This document shows, piece by piece, positions 53,412 to 62,009 of a stretch of 64,000 nt of DNA (its first letter is position 1; every line of letters begins with the position of its first letter). Position numbers and translations under genes: made by a program. The notes below the pieces were generated by a model, which saw only the letters and a program-made list of their open reading frames with translations, made no database searches and was not told the origin of the DNA. The stretch comes from CAZOEL01 sp964578835 (GTDB taxonomy: Bacteria; Desulfobacterota; Syntrophobacteria; Syntrophobacterales; Syntrophobacteraceae): assembly GCA_964578835.1 (NCBI GenBank), contig CAZOEL010000004.1, positions 62,001 through 126,000 on the forward strand, read 5' to 3'.

Positions 53412-53740
53412 CAGCGCAGAACGATTGCAATTCACATAGTCCCATAATTTAGCCGCCCTGCGAACAATTAATTCATTTATTCCCGCCCTTGAAGCCCTCT
53501 CATTCAGGCATTACGGTAAATAATAGGAACTTTATTATTCCCCTTTTAGGGGAGCTGTATGAGTGATGCGCCTTTCGAAAGACCTTTAAGATTCTCGATG
53601 TCCTGGCAAAGTACGGTGGCGGAGCAAGCGCCTGAGGGCAACTTCCGCGAAAGCGCGCGCTTCCAATACTAACAATTTGATTATATTGGATATAAATAAA
53701 TATCGGATCTATTGCGGATCCGACAATCAAGGAGACGCAT
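53412..53740. other. Intergenic region with a small inverted repeat
   Basis: No gene was seen. TCGGATC (53703-53709) and GATCCGA (53717-53723) form an inverted repeat 17 bases upstream of the next start, overlapping its leader; this could be an operator or hairpin. The region just upstream is AT-rich (53670-53700) and may hold a promoter. Confidence 0.35.
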
Positions 53741-54094
53741 ATGGCGATGAAACGTCAACGCCTGGGAATGCTCTCTGGAGCATTCCTTCTTTTATTTGTT
53801 GCTGTTGGAATTTTCGCTTGCACCGCCAATGGAGGTTACTACAGCAGTGGGTACGGGGACTACGATTACGATTCGCCGTTTCTTCTCTTCGATCATGATT
53901 CCGACATCTTTGATGATGACCGGCATGACCGCTTCCATCAGCGCCAATTTCACCGTCACAAAAGGTTCCATCACAGGCAGCGCCATGACGATCGCGATTT
54001 TGGGGATCTGGATGATGACAGGCATGACAGGTTTCGCCACCGCCAGTTCCATCGCCATCAGAGGTTTCATCACAGGCAGTTGCATGACGATTAA
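53741..54094 (+). CDS. His/Asp/Arg-rich repeat lipoprotein or secreted protein
   Basis: The 117-residue protein starts after AAGGAGACGCAT. It has a signal (residues 1-27) ending FACTA, possibly a lipobox with Cys27. A Tyr/Gly/Asp spacer follows, then two copies of a roughly 27-residue unit, DDDRHDRF...RQFHRH...RFHHRQ...HDD. About one residue in four after position 50 is His. Such composition is typical of metal-chelating (Zn, Ni, Cu) or phosphate-binding surface proteins, but no family motif is present. The near-identical duplicated units point to recent tandem duplication. It is followed 110 bp later by another secreted protein gene. Confidence 0.65.
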   Translation: MAMKRQRLGMLSGAFLLLFVAVGIFACTANGGYYSSGYGDYDYDSPFLLFDHDSDIFDDDRHDRFHQRQFHRHKRFHHRQRHDDRDFGDLDDDRHDRFRHRQFHRHQRFHHRQLHDD

Positions 54095-54204
54095 AAATCA
54101 GCGTTCAGGCGGCTACGGCGAAGCCAAACATGAAGACTTGTCAATCCTTGCGTCCTCATGAAAAGCAGGGAACAACAGACGGCAAAATTCATAGGAGAGG
54201 AAGG

Positions 54205-55299
54205 ATGAATGCCTCGAATCGGTTGTTAATCATTCTCTTCGGCATTCTCGCGTTCGTTCAGTTCAACCCTTCGCCCTCCTCTCCCGAGGAGAGCAGTTCC
54301 AAAGCGACGCCGCACATGGGACTGATCACTCAGTTCGGGTGCTGCGGCAAGTCCCCTGCGGAATGCGCGCCCGGGCCACGAGAGCCCCAGTGGGGAGTAT
54401 TTGGCAAGAAAGATATACTGAAAGCCGAATCTGGAGAAAAGCTCGAGTTGACATGCGAGGATGACTCAATTCCTTTCTTCGCACTTTTCTACACGGCTCC
54501 CAGCGGAGAGAGAAATCGCGTGGGGATCTGTCCCTTCGAAGGCGGCTGCAACAGAGCCCATTTTCTCTACATTCCCAAGGAGGACGGTGCTGATTCCGAC
54601 GCCCCGGAACGTCTGGTGGATACCTTCTGGCGCTCGAAGGATTACGGTGAAAACGATGATGCGACTTTCAATTCATGGACTCGAACGGCCGATCCCGAAG
54701 AAGACCAGCTGGACTGGGCCGAATCGTTGTTTGATGTGGAAACGAACAGTCTCACGAAGTTGAGTCATAAATGGGAGTATCTCTTTGGGCCTCCCGTTTT
54801 TGGATGCCCTTTGACGCCACCACCCGAAGGAAATCTTACGAGCTCAACAGAAGTTGATCCGCCGCTTGGACCCCAAACAGAGGCGTTTTTCAATGAAGTC
54901 GCCGATGACTTGCAAACAGTCCCGCCCGGTCTAGCTATGACTGAAGATATCTCCGCTCCGTGCGATCTCGATGGTGACGGCGTCTGCAACGATTCGGATT
55001 TCAGAATTTTCGGAAAACACGCCGGATCGTGCAGGGGAGATCCCCGCTACCATCCCCTGGCCGATATCGATGGAAGCGGCTGCGTGGACCGGTTGGATAA
55101 GCACTTTATATATTTTCAGGATAGCGACAAAGACGGGACGCCCGATACGGGAGACAACTGCGTCGCAGCCACAAACCCGGAACAAACGGATTCGGATGGC
55201 GACAGAGTTGGAGACTCATGCGACAACTGCCCCATGAAGTGGAATCCCGAGCAACGCGACTCCGATGGAGATGGCGTGGGAGACGCCTGCCGGCAGTAA
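54205..55299 (+). CDS. Secreted protein with dockerin/EF-hand-like and thrombospondin type 3 calcium repeats
   Basis: The ATG 54205 (GGAGAGGAAGG) is preferred over 54130. The 364-residue product has a signal peptide (MNASNRLLIILFGILAFVQF) and a middle region of unknown type with many Cys (TQFGCCGKSPAECAPGP; GICPFEGGC). A dockerin-like pair follows (CDLDGDGVCNDSDF; DIDGSGCVDRLD), then TSP3 repeats at the C-terminus (DSDKDGTPDTGDNC; DSDGDRVGDSCDNC; DSDGDGVGDAC). The Asp-rich loops should bind calcium. The protein is probably extracellular or outer-membrane attached. The middle region has no recognised family. Confidence 0.8.
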   Translation: MNASNRLLIILFGILAFVQFNPSPSSPEESSSKATPHMGLITQFGCCGKSPAECAPGPREPQWGVFGKKDILKAESGEKLELTCEDDSIPFFALFYTAPSGERNRVGICPFEGGCNRAHFLYIPKEDGADSDAPERLVDTFWRSKDYGENDDATFNSWTRTADPEEDQLDWAESLFDVETNSLTKLSHKWEYLFGPPVFGCPLTPPPEGNLTSSTEVDPPLGPQTEAFFNEVADDLQTVPPGLAMTEDISAPCDLDGDGVCNDSDFRIFGKHAGSCRGDPRYHPLADIDGSGCVDRLDKHFIYFQDSDKDGTPDTGDNCVAATNPEQTDSDGDRVGDSCDNCPMKWNPEQRDSDGDGVGDACRQ

Positions 55300-55353
55300 T
55301 ATTCAAGCTCAATGTGACAAAATGACGTCGCTGCTCAATCAGCGCGTTGAATG

Positions 55354-55400
55354 GAAGCCTCTCAAAGCTCAGCCCTTTGGCTGTGCGCTCGAGAGGCTTC
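55354..55400. terminator. Long imperfect hairpin between convergent genes
   Basis: GAAGCCTCTC (55354-55363) pairs with GAGAGGCTTC (55391-55400), with a further inner stem (CAGCC/GGCTG). It lies between the rightward TSP3 gene (ends 55299) and the leftward four-CxxC gene (ends 55430), which suits a bidirectional terminator. Confidence 0.5.
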
Positions 55401-55429
55401 AAGTTCTTCTTCAGAACGCGATACCCTTA

Positions 55430-55558
55430 CTACCTGCAGGGCACGCAGCGCATGGAATCATCGATGCATGCATTGCATCCGCTGGTGGAACAGGCGTGGC
55501 ACTCAGGAGAGTCATCATCCGCTGAACATGTTCTGCAGTCAATCATACTGGTGGTCAT
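55430..55558 (-). CDS. 42-residue protein with four CxxC pairs
   Basis: An unusually good RBS (AAGGAGAAAGAA before ATG 55558) opens a 42-codon frame with eight cysteines arranged as four CxxC pairs: 8/11 (CRTC), 20/23 (CHAC), 28/31 (CNAC) and 38/41 (CVPC). Acidic residues (ADDD, IDD) fill the spacers. Two such pairs make a typical tetrahedral Zn or Fe site, so the peptide could hold two metal ions, like a miniature double zinc ribbon or metallothionein; disulfides are the alternative. There is no signal peptide. It lies 118 bp downstream of the leftward secreted-protein gene (55677-55973) and may share its transcript. No family was recognised. Confidence 0.65.
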   Translation of the reverse strand: MTTSMIDCRTCSADDDSPECHACSTSGCNACIDDSMRCVPCR

Positions 55559-55676
55559 TTCTTTCTCCTTCTTGATGTCCTCTTGTTTGCTCTTGATCGC
55601 TTCAGGACGCCATTTCGTCGAGCAGGTTTATTAGCTCCCGCGGGACGCCACATTTTGGCCAACGCGCGAGCTCCCG

Positions 55677-55973
55677 TTATCTCTTCCGCTGCTCTTGCAG
55701 CATATCGTCGATGCCGACATTGCCAAGATCCTGATCCTGGAGGTCCGGGACGATCTCAATTCCGGGGTCCTGATCGTTTGGGCCGGGAATCATCTCCACA
55801 TCGGGGTCCGGATCAGGTCTGGCAGGAGTTGCATCGATGCCCGGGTCTTGATTTGGGAAAATCTTGAGTGTCGGATCCAAAGCAAATGTCAATCCGCCGA
55901 TGGCCGTCGAGCTAATGAGGAGCATAAACGACATCGAAATGGCGATCAGCAAAACAGCTCCGAGGCTCTTCAT
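55677..55973 (-). CDS. Small secreted or anchored Asp/Pro-rich protein
   Basis: AAGGAG lies 9 bases before ATG 55973. The 98-residue product has a hydrophobic N-terminal signal or anchor (about 5-31). An Asp/Pro/Gln-rich region follows with repeated DPGI and PDPD motifs (NQDPGIDATPARPDPDPDVE, then DQDPGIEIVPDLQDQD). It ends in a charged helix (MLQEQRKR). No known domain. The composition suggests an extended periplasmic or surface peptide, perhaps calcium-binding. The four-CxxC gene follows downstream on the same strand. Confidence 0.55.
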   Translation of the reverse strand: MKSLGAVLLIAISMSFMLLISSTAIGGLTFALDPTLKIFPNQDPGIDATPARPDPDPDVEMIPGPNDQDPGIEIVPDLQDQDLGNVGIDDMLQEQRKR

Positions 55974-56225
55974 GGTCGATAAGCTCCTTCCTATATCAAC
56001 AAGTTGTCACTAATAAGATAAACACTGGCGGATTCTGTGTGGACGCGTCTTACGATCCGAATGGAGAAAGGGATCTTCAAGGGCCAAGGGTGCATACGCT
56101 GTAATGCGGGAGAATACTGCCGCCCCGGTCTTGATCTTTCTATGAAAATTCCTAATTTCTTTAGGACTTGGGGTTCTTGGGAAGAGTATCCGCTGAAATC
56201 GTCATTTGCTCGAAGGGAGGATCAA

Positions 56226-56399
56226 GTGAAAGAAACGAAGTTGGACATCATCCGAATACTGCTCGCCATCGTGCTGCCCCCCGTTGGCGTATTCTTTCAG
56301 GTGGGAATAGGCTTGCATTTTTGGGTAAACATCCTCTTGACGCTTCTTGGCTATGTGCCTGGAATCATCCATGCCGTTTGGGTAATCTTAAGAAAGTAG
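56226..56399 (+). CDS. Pmp3/YqaE (UPF0057) family small membrane protein
   Basis: GTG 56226 follows GGGAGGATCAA. The 57-residue protein has the two-helix Pmp3 layout: DIIRILLAIVLPPVGVFFQV, then NILLTLLGYVPGIIHAVWVI, with the family PPVGVF and PGxIHA motifs. Members stabilise membrane potential under salt, cold or pH stress in bacteria, plants and yeast. The longer open frame reaching 56037 lacks an RBS and adds unrelated sequence. Confidence 0.85.
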   Translation: MKETKLDIIRILLAIVLPPVGVFFQVGIGLHFWVNILLTLLGYVPGIIHAVWVILRK

Positions 56400-56589
56400 A
56401 ATTGTATTCTGCCTGCCGCCCTCTGGACGAACGAATCTGCTCTGTGTTCCTTTCAAGCGTCGGAACAGCCCGACGCAAACCTGACAAAATGTCTGAACCC
56501 GAACCCGTTTCAAGCCCTCAGGATGATGTTCTTATTCATTAATTCATTGGACCTTCAGATGCGCCCGTTGCTTATTGTATTTCACTCCC

Positions 56590-57156
56590 CTATTCGGACC
56601 TGTTCTCAGTCTTTCTTTCGGCGTCCTGGCGCTGCTCCTTTGCCCTATCCTTGTCGGACTCCGTCATGTAGTAGCCATAATTTAGATTGTATACATTAGG
56701 GTCGGCGAAGTTCGGCCAAGTGTTTCTTTCAAAGTTGGGAGCATTAGCCAGTCTTTCTCTATCAATATCAACAACAAAAGTATTGGGCTCTCTCCCGGGT
56801 TTGACAGCGTCCCACGGAACTGCAAATAGCCGATCGCCTATGTTCAGAACCCCGCCGTGAGAGAGAATCATGTACTGAATTCTGCTGTCCTTTCCAACCA
56901 CCAGATCCTCAACTGTGCCGAGCTGCTGCCCTTCAAGATTCTTTACTGCAGCCCCAGTCATGGCGCTCATCTTCATTGGCGTCACAGGAGCGGTCTGGCT
57001 TCTTGCCTGGGATTCATCTCCGGCTCGAGATGCCCCTGTCGCTTTGTTTTCCGTTCTGGCTCCTTCTTTCATCCCTTCGTCGGCTCTCAGAACCTGACTT
57101 GCAAAAAGGCTGAAAAACACAAAAAGAGCCGCCGCAATGATTTTAGCTTTGTTCAT
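56590..57156 (-). CDS. Secreted PRC-barrel domain protein
   Basis: CAGGAGAAACCG precedes ATG 57156. The 188-residue protein has a signal peptide (cleavage near VLRADE), a low-complexity linker, and a PRC-barrel (MSAMTGAAVKNLEGQQLGTV, EDLVVGKDSRIQYMILSHGG, RLFAVPWDAVKPG). A Tyr/Asn-rich and then charged tail follows. Exported PRC-barrel proteins are frequent in proteobacteria and have been tied to envelope stress, but the ligand is unknown. It is convergent with the Pmp3 gene. Confidence 0.85.
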   Translation of the reverse strand: MNKAKIIAAALFVFFSLFASQVLRADEGMKEGARTENKATGASRAGDESQARSQTAPVTPMKMSAMTGAAVKNLEGQQLGTVEDLVVGKDSRIQYMILSHGGVLNIGDRLFAVPWDAVKPGREPNTFVVDIDRERLANAPNFERNTWPNFADPNVYNLNYGYYMTESDKDRAKEQRQDAERKTENRSE

Positions 57157-57343
57157 CGGTTTCTCCTGCTAATCTCCCGCGGCTGAAGCGGGCCGGGCTT
57201 TGAGAGGGCGAACGCTGCCGCTCGGATCGTCTGCAGCAGCTATTCTGGCGCGCATCAAGGTTTTTTCGTTCGTTCTATCTTTTCAGATAATTACTAAAGA
57301 TTAGAGATTCAACTCCGCACGCACGGATTGATACTTCACGACA

Positions 57344-58777
57344 TCAGTATCGGCATTTATCGCCAACCTCCAGCGCCTTCCGCGCCCCCCGCTCAAAGAC
57401 GGTTATGGCTTCTTCCCTGAGAGAATCAGCAGGCTCACTCTTGGATTGAAGACCTTCGATCAAACAGCCGGTCACCTTCGCATAGCTCTCCAGCACCGAC
57501 GCTCTTTCCTCTTTCGTGAGGAATCTCGGATCTTCAGAGGAGGACAGGAGCAGCCGTTTTCCAAGGTTTTGCTCCAAGCGGTCAACAAGCATGAGTGAGT
57601 GGGCCATCGAAGCGCAGAATTCGTCGAGGTTTTCACCGGAATGTCCTCCTTTCATCCCATCTATGAAATTCTTTTCATCGATAAAGGAAAAGAAGATGTC
57701 ATTGGGACCGCCAGGCTCTGAAGAGTCGGGAGGAAGAGACCCAGTCATCACGAGCATGAAGCGCTCTCTGGAGAATAAATCATAGCCTCGAAGCTCTGCG
57801 AAGAGTTTTCGCATATCCGTGTTTTCGGTAAGCCTCAGCTTTCCAACCAGCTTATGCAGGGCTTCATGGGCGGCGATGGCGCTGAGCTCAGCCAACGGTT
57901 CGTTGAGAAAGGCGTCCACATAGAACCATATTTCGGCGCCCTCTCGGGAAGTGATCGCATTGTGGATGCCCTCGCAGTCTATAATGGCCACCTGACTCAC
58001 CAGTTCAGCATTGAACATGGATTCAACCGATTTGACGCCTTCTGCTATCGAGAGAAGTCTGGCTTCGAGATCTCCATGAGCTTTCCTGAGATCTTGAAGC
58101 CTCGTGCCGATGTATCGGAAGGCGACACCGCCCTGAACATAAGAAGCATTCAATTGCAGAGTTATGTCCCCTTTCTGTTCGACTTCCAAAAGCGCAGACA
58201 CTCCCTCTTTTTCAAAAATAACGGGGAGGTTTTTTTCGGCTGAAATCAAGTTGCCGGTTGGATTCGCGAACAAAGAATAGCCAACGCCAACCCCTTCCAA
58301 TCCTCCCCGCGCAATGGATTCCATGGAGATCGCCTTGCCGCCGATAGCCCACAACATGGAAAAACCTTTCGGATGGGGGTCGATGAGAGTGTCCAGGCGC
58401 AAACCGCCGTCCTCTCCTCTCTCGATTTTGCTTAGCATTCGCCCGCCGACGCTGATGGACATCTCCTGCTCGCAAAGCGCCACAACTCCGGAGACATAAC
58501 CATCCACCATCAGCTTTCCCGTCTTTTTGAGCTTCACTTTGTCGAAAACATTGGCCGATAGCTTTCCGTCAAGCACCGTATAGAGGCAAAGGATTTCGGG
58601 GATTCTATCTTCATTCAAACCCGCTTCCGGAAAGACTTCATAGATATTTCCACGCCCTTGGGATTCCAGGTGGGAAAAAGCTCCTCCCATTGCAGAAGAT
58701 GCAACCGAAATCAAAATAGACGCCAGCAAAAAGACGACAAGCCCCAACCGTTTGACTGAAGACGCTTTCACATCCAT
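57344..58777 (-). CDS. Exported protein of unknown family with HExxH metallopeptidase-like motif
   Basis: The start at 58777 gives a normal signal peptide (MDVKASSVKRLGLVVFLLAS, then ILISVASSAMGG); in-frame ATGs at 58804 and 58831 would extend it. The 477-residue protein has a beta-rich N-terminal half and a helical C-terminal half containing His304-Glu305-x2-His308 (AAHEALHKLVG), the zinc-binding signature of gluzincin or metzincin peptidases. A downstream acidic helix (SGENLDEFCASMAHSL) could supply the third ligand. The N-terminal half contains GGRMLSKIERGEDGGLRLDT. No full-length family was recognised. Protease activity is a prediction from one motif. Confidence 0.65.
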   Translation of the reverse strand: MDVKASSVKRLGLVVFLLASILISVASSAMGGAFSHLESQGRGNIYEVFPEAGLNEDRIPEILCLYTVLDGKLSANVFDKVKLKKTGKLMVDGYVSGVVALCEQEMSISVGGRMLSKIERGEDGGLRLDTLIDPHPKGFSMLWAIGGKAISMESIARGGLEGVGVGYSLFANPTGNLISAEKNLPVIFEKEGVSALLEVEQKGDITLQLNASYVQGGVAFRYIGTRLQDLRKAHGDLEARLLSIAEGVKSVESMFNAELVSQVAIIDCEGIHNAITSREGAEIWFYVDAFLNEPLAELSAIAAHEALHKLVGKLRLTENTDMRKLFAELRGYDLFSRERFMLVMTGSLPPDSSEPGGPNDIFFSFIDEKNFIDGMKGGHSGENLDEFCASMAHSLMLVDRLEQNLGKRLLLSSSEDPRFLTKEERASVLESYAKVTGCLIEGLQSKSEPADSLREEAITVFERGARKALEVGDKCRY

Positions 58778-59108
58778 CCCATTCCAGGTTACTCCTGAAG
58801 GCATTCGAGCATCCAGAGGCCATCCACTCATAATATGCTGTTTTTACCATGCAAGATGAATATACAAGAGTCATTCCTATAGTTGATTTACAGACAAAAC
58901 ACAATCACAATGTCGAAAGGCCGTCTATCGACGCTCTTGGCCGCCCCCAATCCTCATGCCTTGCGCCATTAGGGATTTGAATGATTACTTTTTACTAAGC
59001 CAAGTAATTCAAACGGGTAGCTTGACCTTGCCGCTCGAGCCCATCGCGATAAAGAGCGTAGAGGTTGCTCAACGGTCTAGAGCCGTCAGCAGGCTCATTC
59101 GCACAAGA
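58778..59108. other. Intergenic region upstream of the repeat element
   Basis: No gene was seen between the start of the HExxH protein gene and the repeat element at 59109. AT-rich stretches at 58830-58860 may hold the leftward promoter. Confidence 0.35.
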
Positions 59109-59277
59109 GTAAGGAGCTAGAAAAGAATAACTTCTCTGTTTGGTTAAAGAACCTGGATTCCCGCCTTCGCGGGAATGACGGGAAACGGCTTGGGCAGTCA
59201 TTCCCACACCAACACAGTCATTCCCGCGAAGGCGGGAATCCAGAAAAACGATGACTTATTTCTTCCCGGCTCCTAAG
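59109..59277. repeat. Palindromic MITE-like repeat upstream of the DUF389 gene
   Basis: Perfect 27-base complementary arms at 59153-59179 and 59217-59243 both contain GGATTCCCGCCTTCGCGGG or its complement; each arm is itself partly palindromic. A half-copy (GTCATTCCC) lies between them at about 59197. The outer flanks 59109-59133 and 59254-59277 are only loosely complementary (AAGGAGC / GCTCCT). The element ends about 55 bp before the DUF389 start. Confidence 0.75.
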
Positions 59278-59331
59278 TTTCTGATACTGCTTCACAGTTT
59301 CCTGCATTTTTTCGATAGAGGAGGAAGGACA

Positions 59332-60609
59332 ATGCGAGAGCTCCTCATTCATGTGCCCAAAGGACACGGAAGAGAGGTGATCGACGCCGCTAGAGCGCAT
59401 GGAGGAATGAACATCGTCCAGTTCGATGCGACGGATAAAGATCCAAGAGAGGCCATGATCGTCTATGTTCCCAACGGCAGGATCGAGAATCTGATTGCTC
59501 AGATTCAGGACATACCGGACCTTCATGTGACCCTGACGCCCAGGGGCTTTCTCCCCCTCCGCCCTCCCGCCTCCGAAGCGCCGGGGCAAGTCGTTGATGT
59601 GGAGTCGAGGAGCCCCATTGAAGTGTTTCTGGGAGGACTCCAGAGCGTCGGATCTTGGAAGAGTTTTCTGGGATATGCTGTCGCGGCCGGCGCAGTGGTT
59701 TGGGTCGGACTATTCACCAACACGGTCTATCTGCTTGTGGCGGCGATGCTCATTGCTCCCTTTGCAGGTCCTGCCATGAATATGGCGATCGCCTCGGCCC
59801 GAGGAGACCTTGACCTTCTCAAGAGCAGCCTTCTTCGTTATTTTGCAGCGCTCGGAACATCCATCGCGACGGCTGGAGCGCTCAGCCTTCTTTTCGTTCA
59901 AGAAATAGAGACGCCTCAGATGGTGGATGTGAGCCAGATATCGATTTCATCTTTTCTGTTGCCTCTTGCCGCAGGCGCGGCAGGCGCCCTCAATCTCAGC
60001 CAGTCGGAGAGAAGCAGCCTTGTCTCCGGAGCTTCGGTCGGGATGCTCGTAGCGGCATCCCTGGCGCCTCCAACCGGACTGATCGGGATGGCGAGCGTAA
60101 CGGGAAGATGGGATCTTGTCCAAAGCGGCATTTTTGTTTTGCTTCTCCAGCTTGCCGGGATCAATCTTTCCGGGACAATTGTATTCCGCATCAACGGCTT
60201 GTCTTCAAAAGGAGCTCGCTACGACCGGGGCCGGTGGTGGGTTTTTCCATCTGCTCTTACTATCACCATTCTTCTTTTGGCGGCCTTGCTCTTTACTCAG
60301 TTTTCCCAAAGCCCCGCCCTTGAACGCTCGAGCCTGGCGCAGCGAGCTGCAGCCGAAGTGCGGAAGGTCATAGAAGAAAGTGGCGTCGCAAAGCTCGTGG
60401 AAGCAAATATGCGTTTCACCCGTCCCTCCATAAAAGGACAGAATACGCTTCTGGGAGTCATCTACGTTCAGCGCAATTCCGAAAGCAACCTGTCCAAAGA
60501 AGAGATCCGACAGAGATTAATACGCGCCATTCAGACGCAGCTTTTCGAGCAAGGATTCAATGTAACGCCTGTCATTGACGTAAACGTGCTCGATAAGCCC
60601 GCCGGCTAG
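59332..60609 (+). CDS. DUF389 (TIGR00341-type) membrane protein
   Basis: ATG 59332 follows GAGGAAGGACA. Of 425 residues, the first about 85 form a ferredoxin-like cytosolic domain (MRELLIHVPKGHG, with VNIVQFDA-type strand). A DUF389 membrane domain with about six helices follows (WKSFLGYAVAAGAVVWVG, LLVAAMLIAPFAGPAMNMAI, LVSGASVGMLVAASLAPPTG). A C-terminal periplasmic or cytosolic domain (VRKVIEESGVAKLVEAN and beyond) closes the protein. Function of DUF389 is not established. It is first in a three-gene rightward unit with an NTPase-like gene (45-bp gap) and MscS, suggesting a role linked to membrane tension or ion flow. Confidence 0.85.
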   Translation: MRELLIHVPKGHGREVIDAARAHGGMNIVQFDATDKDPREAMIVYVPNGRIENLIAQIQDIPDLHVTLTPRGFLPLRPPASEAPGQVVDVESRSPIEVFLGGLQSVGSWKSFLGYAVAAGAVVWVGLFTNTVYLLVAAMLIAPFAGPAMNMAIASARGDLDLLKSSLLRYFAALGTSIATAGALSLLFVQEIETPQMVDVSQISISSFLLPLAAGAAGALNLSQSERSSLVSGASVGMLVAASLAPPTGLIGMASVTGRWDLVQSGIFVLLLQLAGINLSGTIVFRINGLSSKGARYDRGRWWVFPSALTITILLLAALLFTQFSQSPALERSSLAQRAAAEVRKVIEESGVAKLVEANMRFTRPSIKGQNTLLGVIYVQRNSESNLSKEEIRQRLIRAIQTQLFEQGFNVTPVIDVNVLDKPAG

Positions 60610-60654
60610 GCTAAGACGTCGACATTGGCGCGTTTCAATCGGGGGGTATTTCGG

Positions 60655-61998
60655 ATGAACCGGAAGAATGAAATGAATGACACGGAGAAGCTCTGGCGCT
60701 TCATTCCATTGAAAGAGCTCTCTATGCCGGGGATCGCGCCGGGAACATCGGTAAAGGACGGAGCGATCAAGATCTGGGAGAACGTAAAAACCTCTCAGCT
60801 GGTTAAAGAATACGTGAGAAAGAATCTGTCTCATTTGTGGAAAAAGATCAGAGGAAAGCCGAACAAGCCCGATCGGTTTATTTCAGAAAAGGCGCTGCGC
60901 GTTCCCACATCGACGATGCTCGATACCATCGTTGGAAATCCGGATTGGAGTGGAGCCGTATCCGCGATGGGCGAGATGCTGGAGGAGTGGCTCGAGGAGA
61001 ATGGCCCACATTCGCGACTGCGGGTCGTGCTAAACGTTCCTTTTAGCGGCGCAAGCGAGGCTCTGGCGCTACTTGCAGAAGAAAGGAAATTTCCGATTAT
61101 TGAACCTCCCACGAGGGAGGAGATTCTCAATGACGGACGCGACTGGCTCGAAAGAGTGTTCAGCGAAGAGGGTTCTCCTCTCATCATTCCCAAGCTCGAG
61201 GATTGTTATCTCCGTCATTACAATGGCCTCCGGCTGTTACGCAGACTGATCGATTATTTGCTCTCCAACAACGAACGCTGCCTTATCGGGTGCAACAGCT
61301 GGGCCTGGGCGTACCTGAGCAAGGCCTTGAGCATTGGCCCTCTCTTTCCGGAGCCATATATCCTCAGGCCTTTTGAAGAAAGGCATTTGCAGCGATGGTT
61401 TCTGGAACTTACCAGCAAATCTGATAAAAATGGAGTTATTTTCCGCCATACAGATGATGGAAGGCTCGTTTTACCGCTTGCAGGCGAAGCTCGAGAACCA
61501 AGGGGAGGCATGAAGGGCGCCTCACGGTTTTCGAAAAGCGCAGAGAAGCCTTTAGTGGTAAGCGACTTTGTCGAACATCTTGCGGCCTACACGCGAGGCA
61601 TTCCCGGCGTTGCTCTGGCGATCTGGCGCAGAAGCCTTCTCGTACTGGGAGAAGAGGTTGGCGAAAGAGCTAAAGAGGCAGCAGAAGACGATCGTCATAG
61701 AACCGTCTGGGTCAAGCCCTGGTCTATGCTCGATCTTCCCAAACCGCCCCTAGACGGGGACCGGAGCCAGCTTTTTGTCCTCCACACAATTCTTCTCCAT
61801 GACCACCTCCCTCCCCGTCTACTAAGAGATTTACTTTCCATATCGACTATCGACGTGCTGGAGACTCTGCATCAATTGAGAAAGGAAGAGCTCCTGGAAG
61901 GAAGCCTCGAAGAGGAGATGTGGCGCATTGCGCCGGCAGGCTATCCCGCCATACGACACCAATTGGACAGGGCTGGGTATCTTGTCGACGTCATTTAG
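60655..61998 (+). CDS. P-loop NTPase-like protein with degenerate Walker A and C-terminal winged helix
   Basis: The start at 60655 follows GGGGGG; an earlier in-frame ATG is at 60625. In 447 residues the N-terminal part is cytosolic and helical. The middle has an AAA-like run (RLRVVLNVPFSGASEALALL) where GxPxSGKS would give Walker A; the Lys is Ala here. A hydrophobic strand PLIIPKLEDCYLRHYNG takes the Walker B position. The C-terminal 80 residues look like a winged helix (LLHDHLPPRLLRDLLSISTI, LETLHQLRKEELLEGS). ATP binding is doubtful. Its position between DUF389 and MscS genes suggests it regulates or scaffolds one of them. No name can be given with confidence. Confidence 0.65.
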   Translation: MNRKNEMNDTEKLWRFIPLKELSMPGIAPGTSVKDGAIKIWENVKTSQLVKEYVRKNLSHLWKKIRGKPNKPDRFISEKALRVPTSTMLDTIVGNPDWSGAVSAMGEMLEEWLEENGPHSRLRVVLNVPFSGASEALALLAEERKFPIIEPPTREEILNDGRDWLERVFSEEGSPLIIPKLEDCYLRHYNGLRLLRRLIDYLLSNNERCLIGCNSWAWAYLSKALSIGPLFPEPYILRPFEERHLQRWFLELTSKSDKNGVIFRHTDDGRLVLPLAGEAREPRGGMKGASRFSKSAEKPLVVSDFVEHLAAYTRGIPGVALAIWRRSLLVLGEEVGERAKEAAEDDRHRTVWVKPWSMLDLPKPPLDGDRSQLFVLHTILLHDHLPPRLLRDLLSISTIDVLETLHQLRKEELLEGSLEEEMWRIAPAGYPAIRHQLDRAGYLVDVI

Positions 61999-62009
61999 GA
62001 GAGCATGCA

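Noticed and set aside
55265..55634. Plus-strand open frames (86-95 codons) across the four-CxxC gene
   Set aside because: No RBS and no sensible start; the minus-strand gene has an ideal RBS and a regular cysteine pattern.
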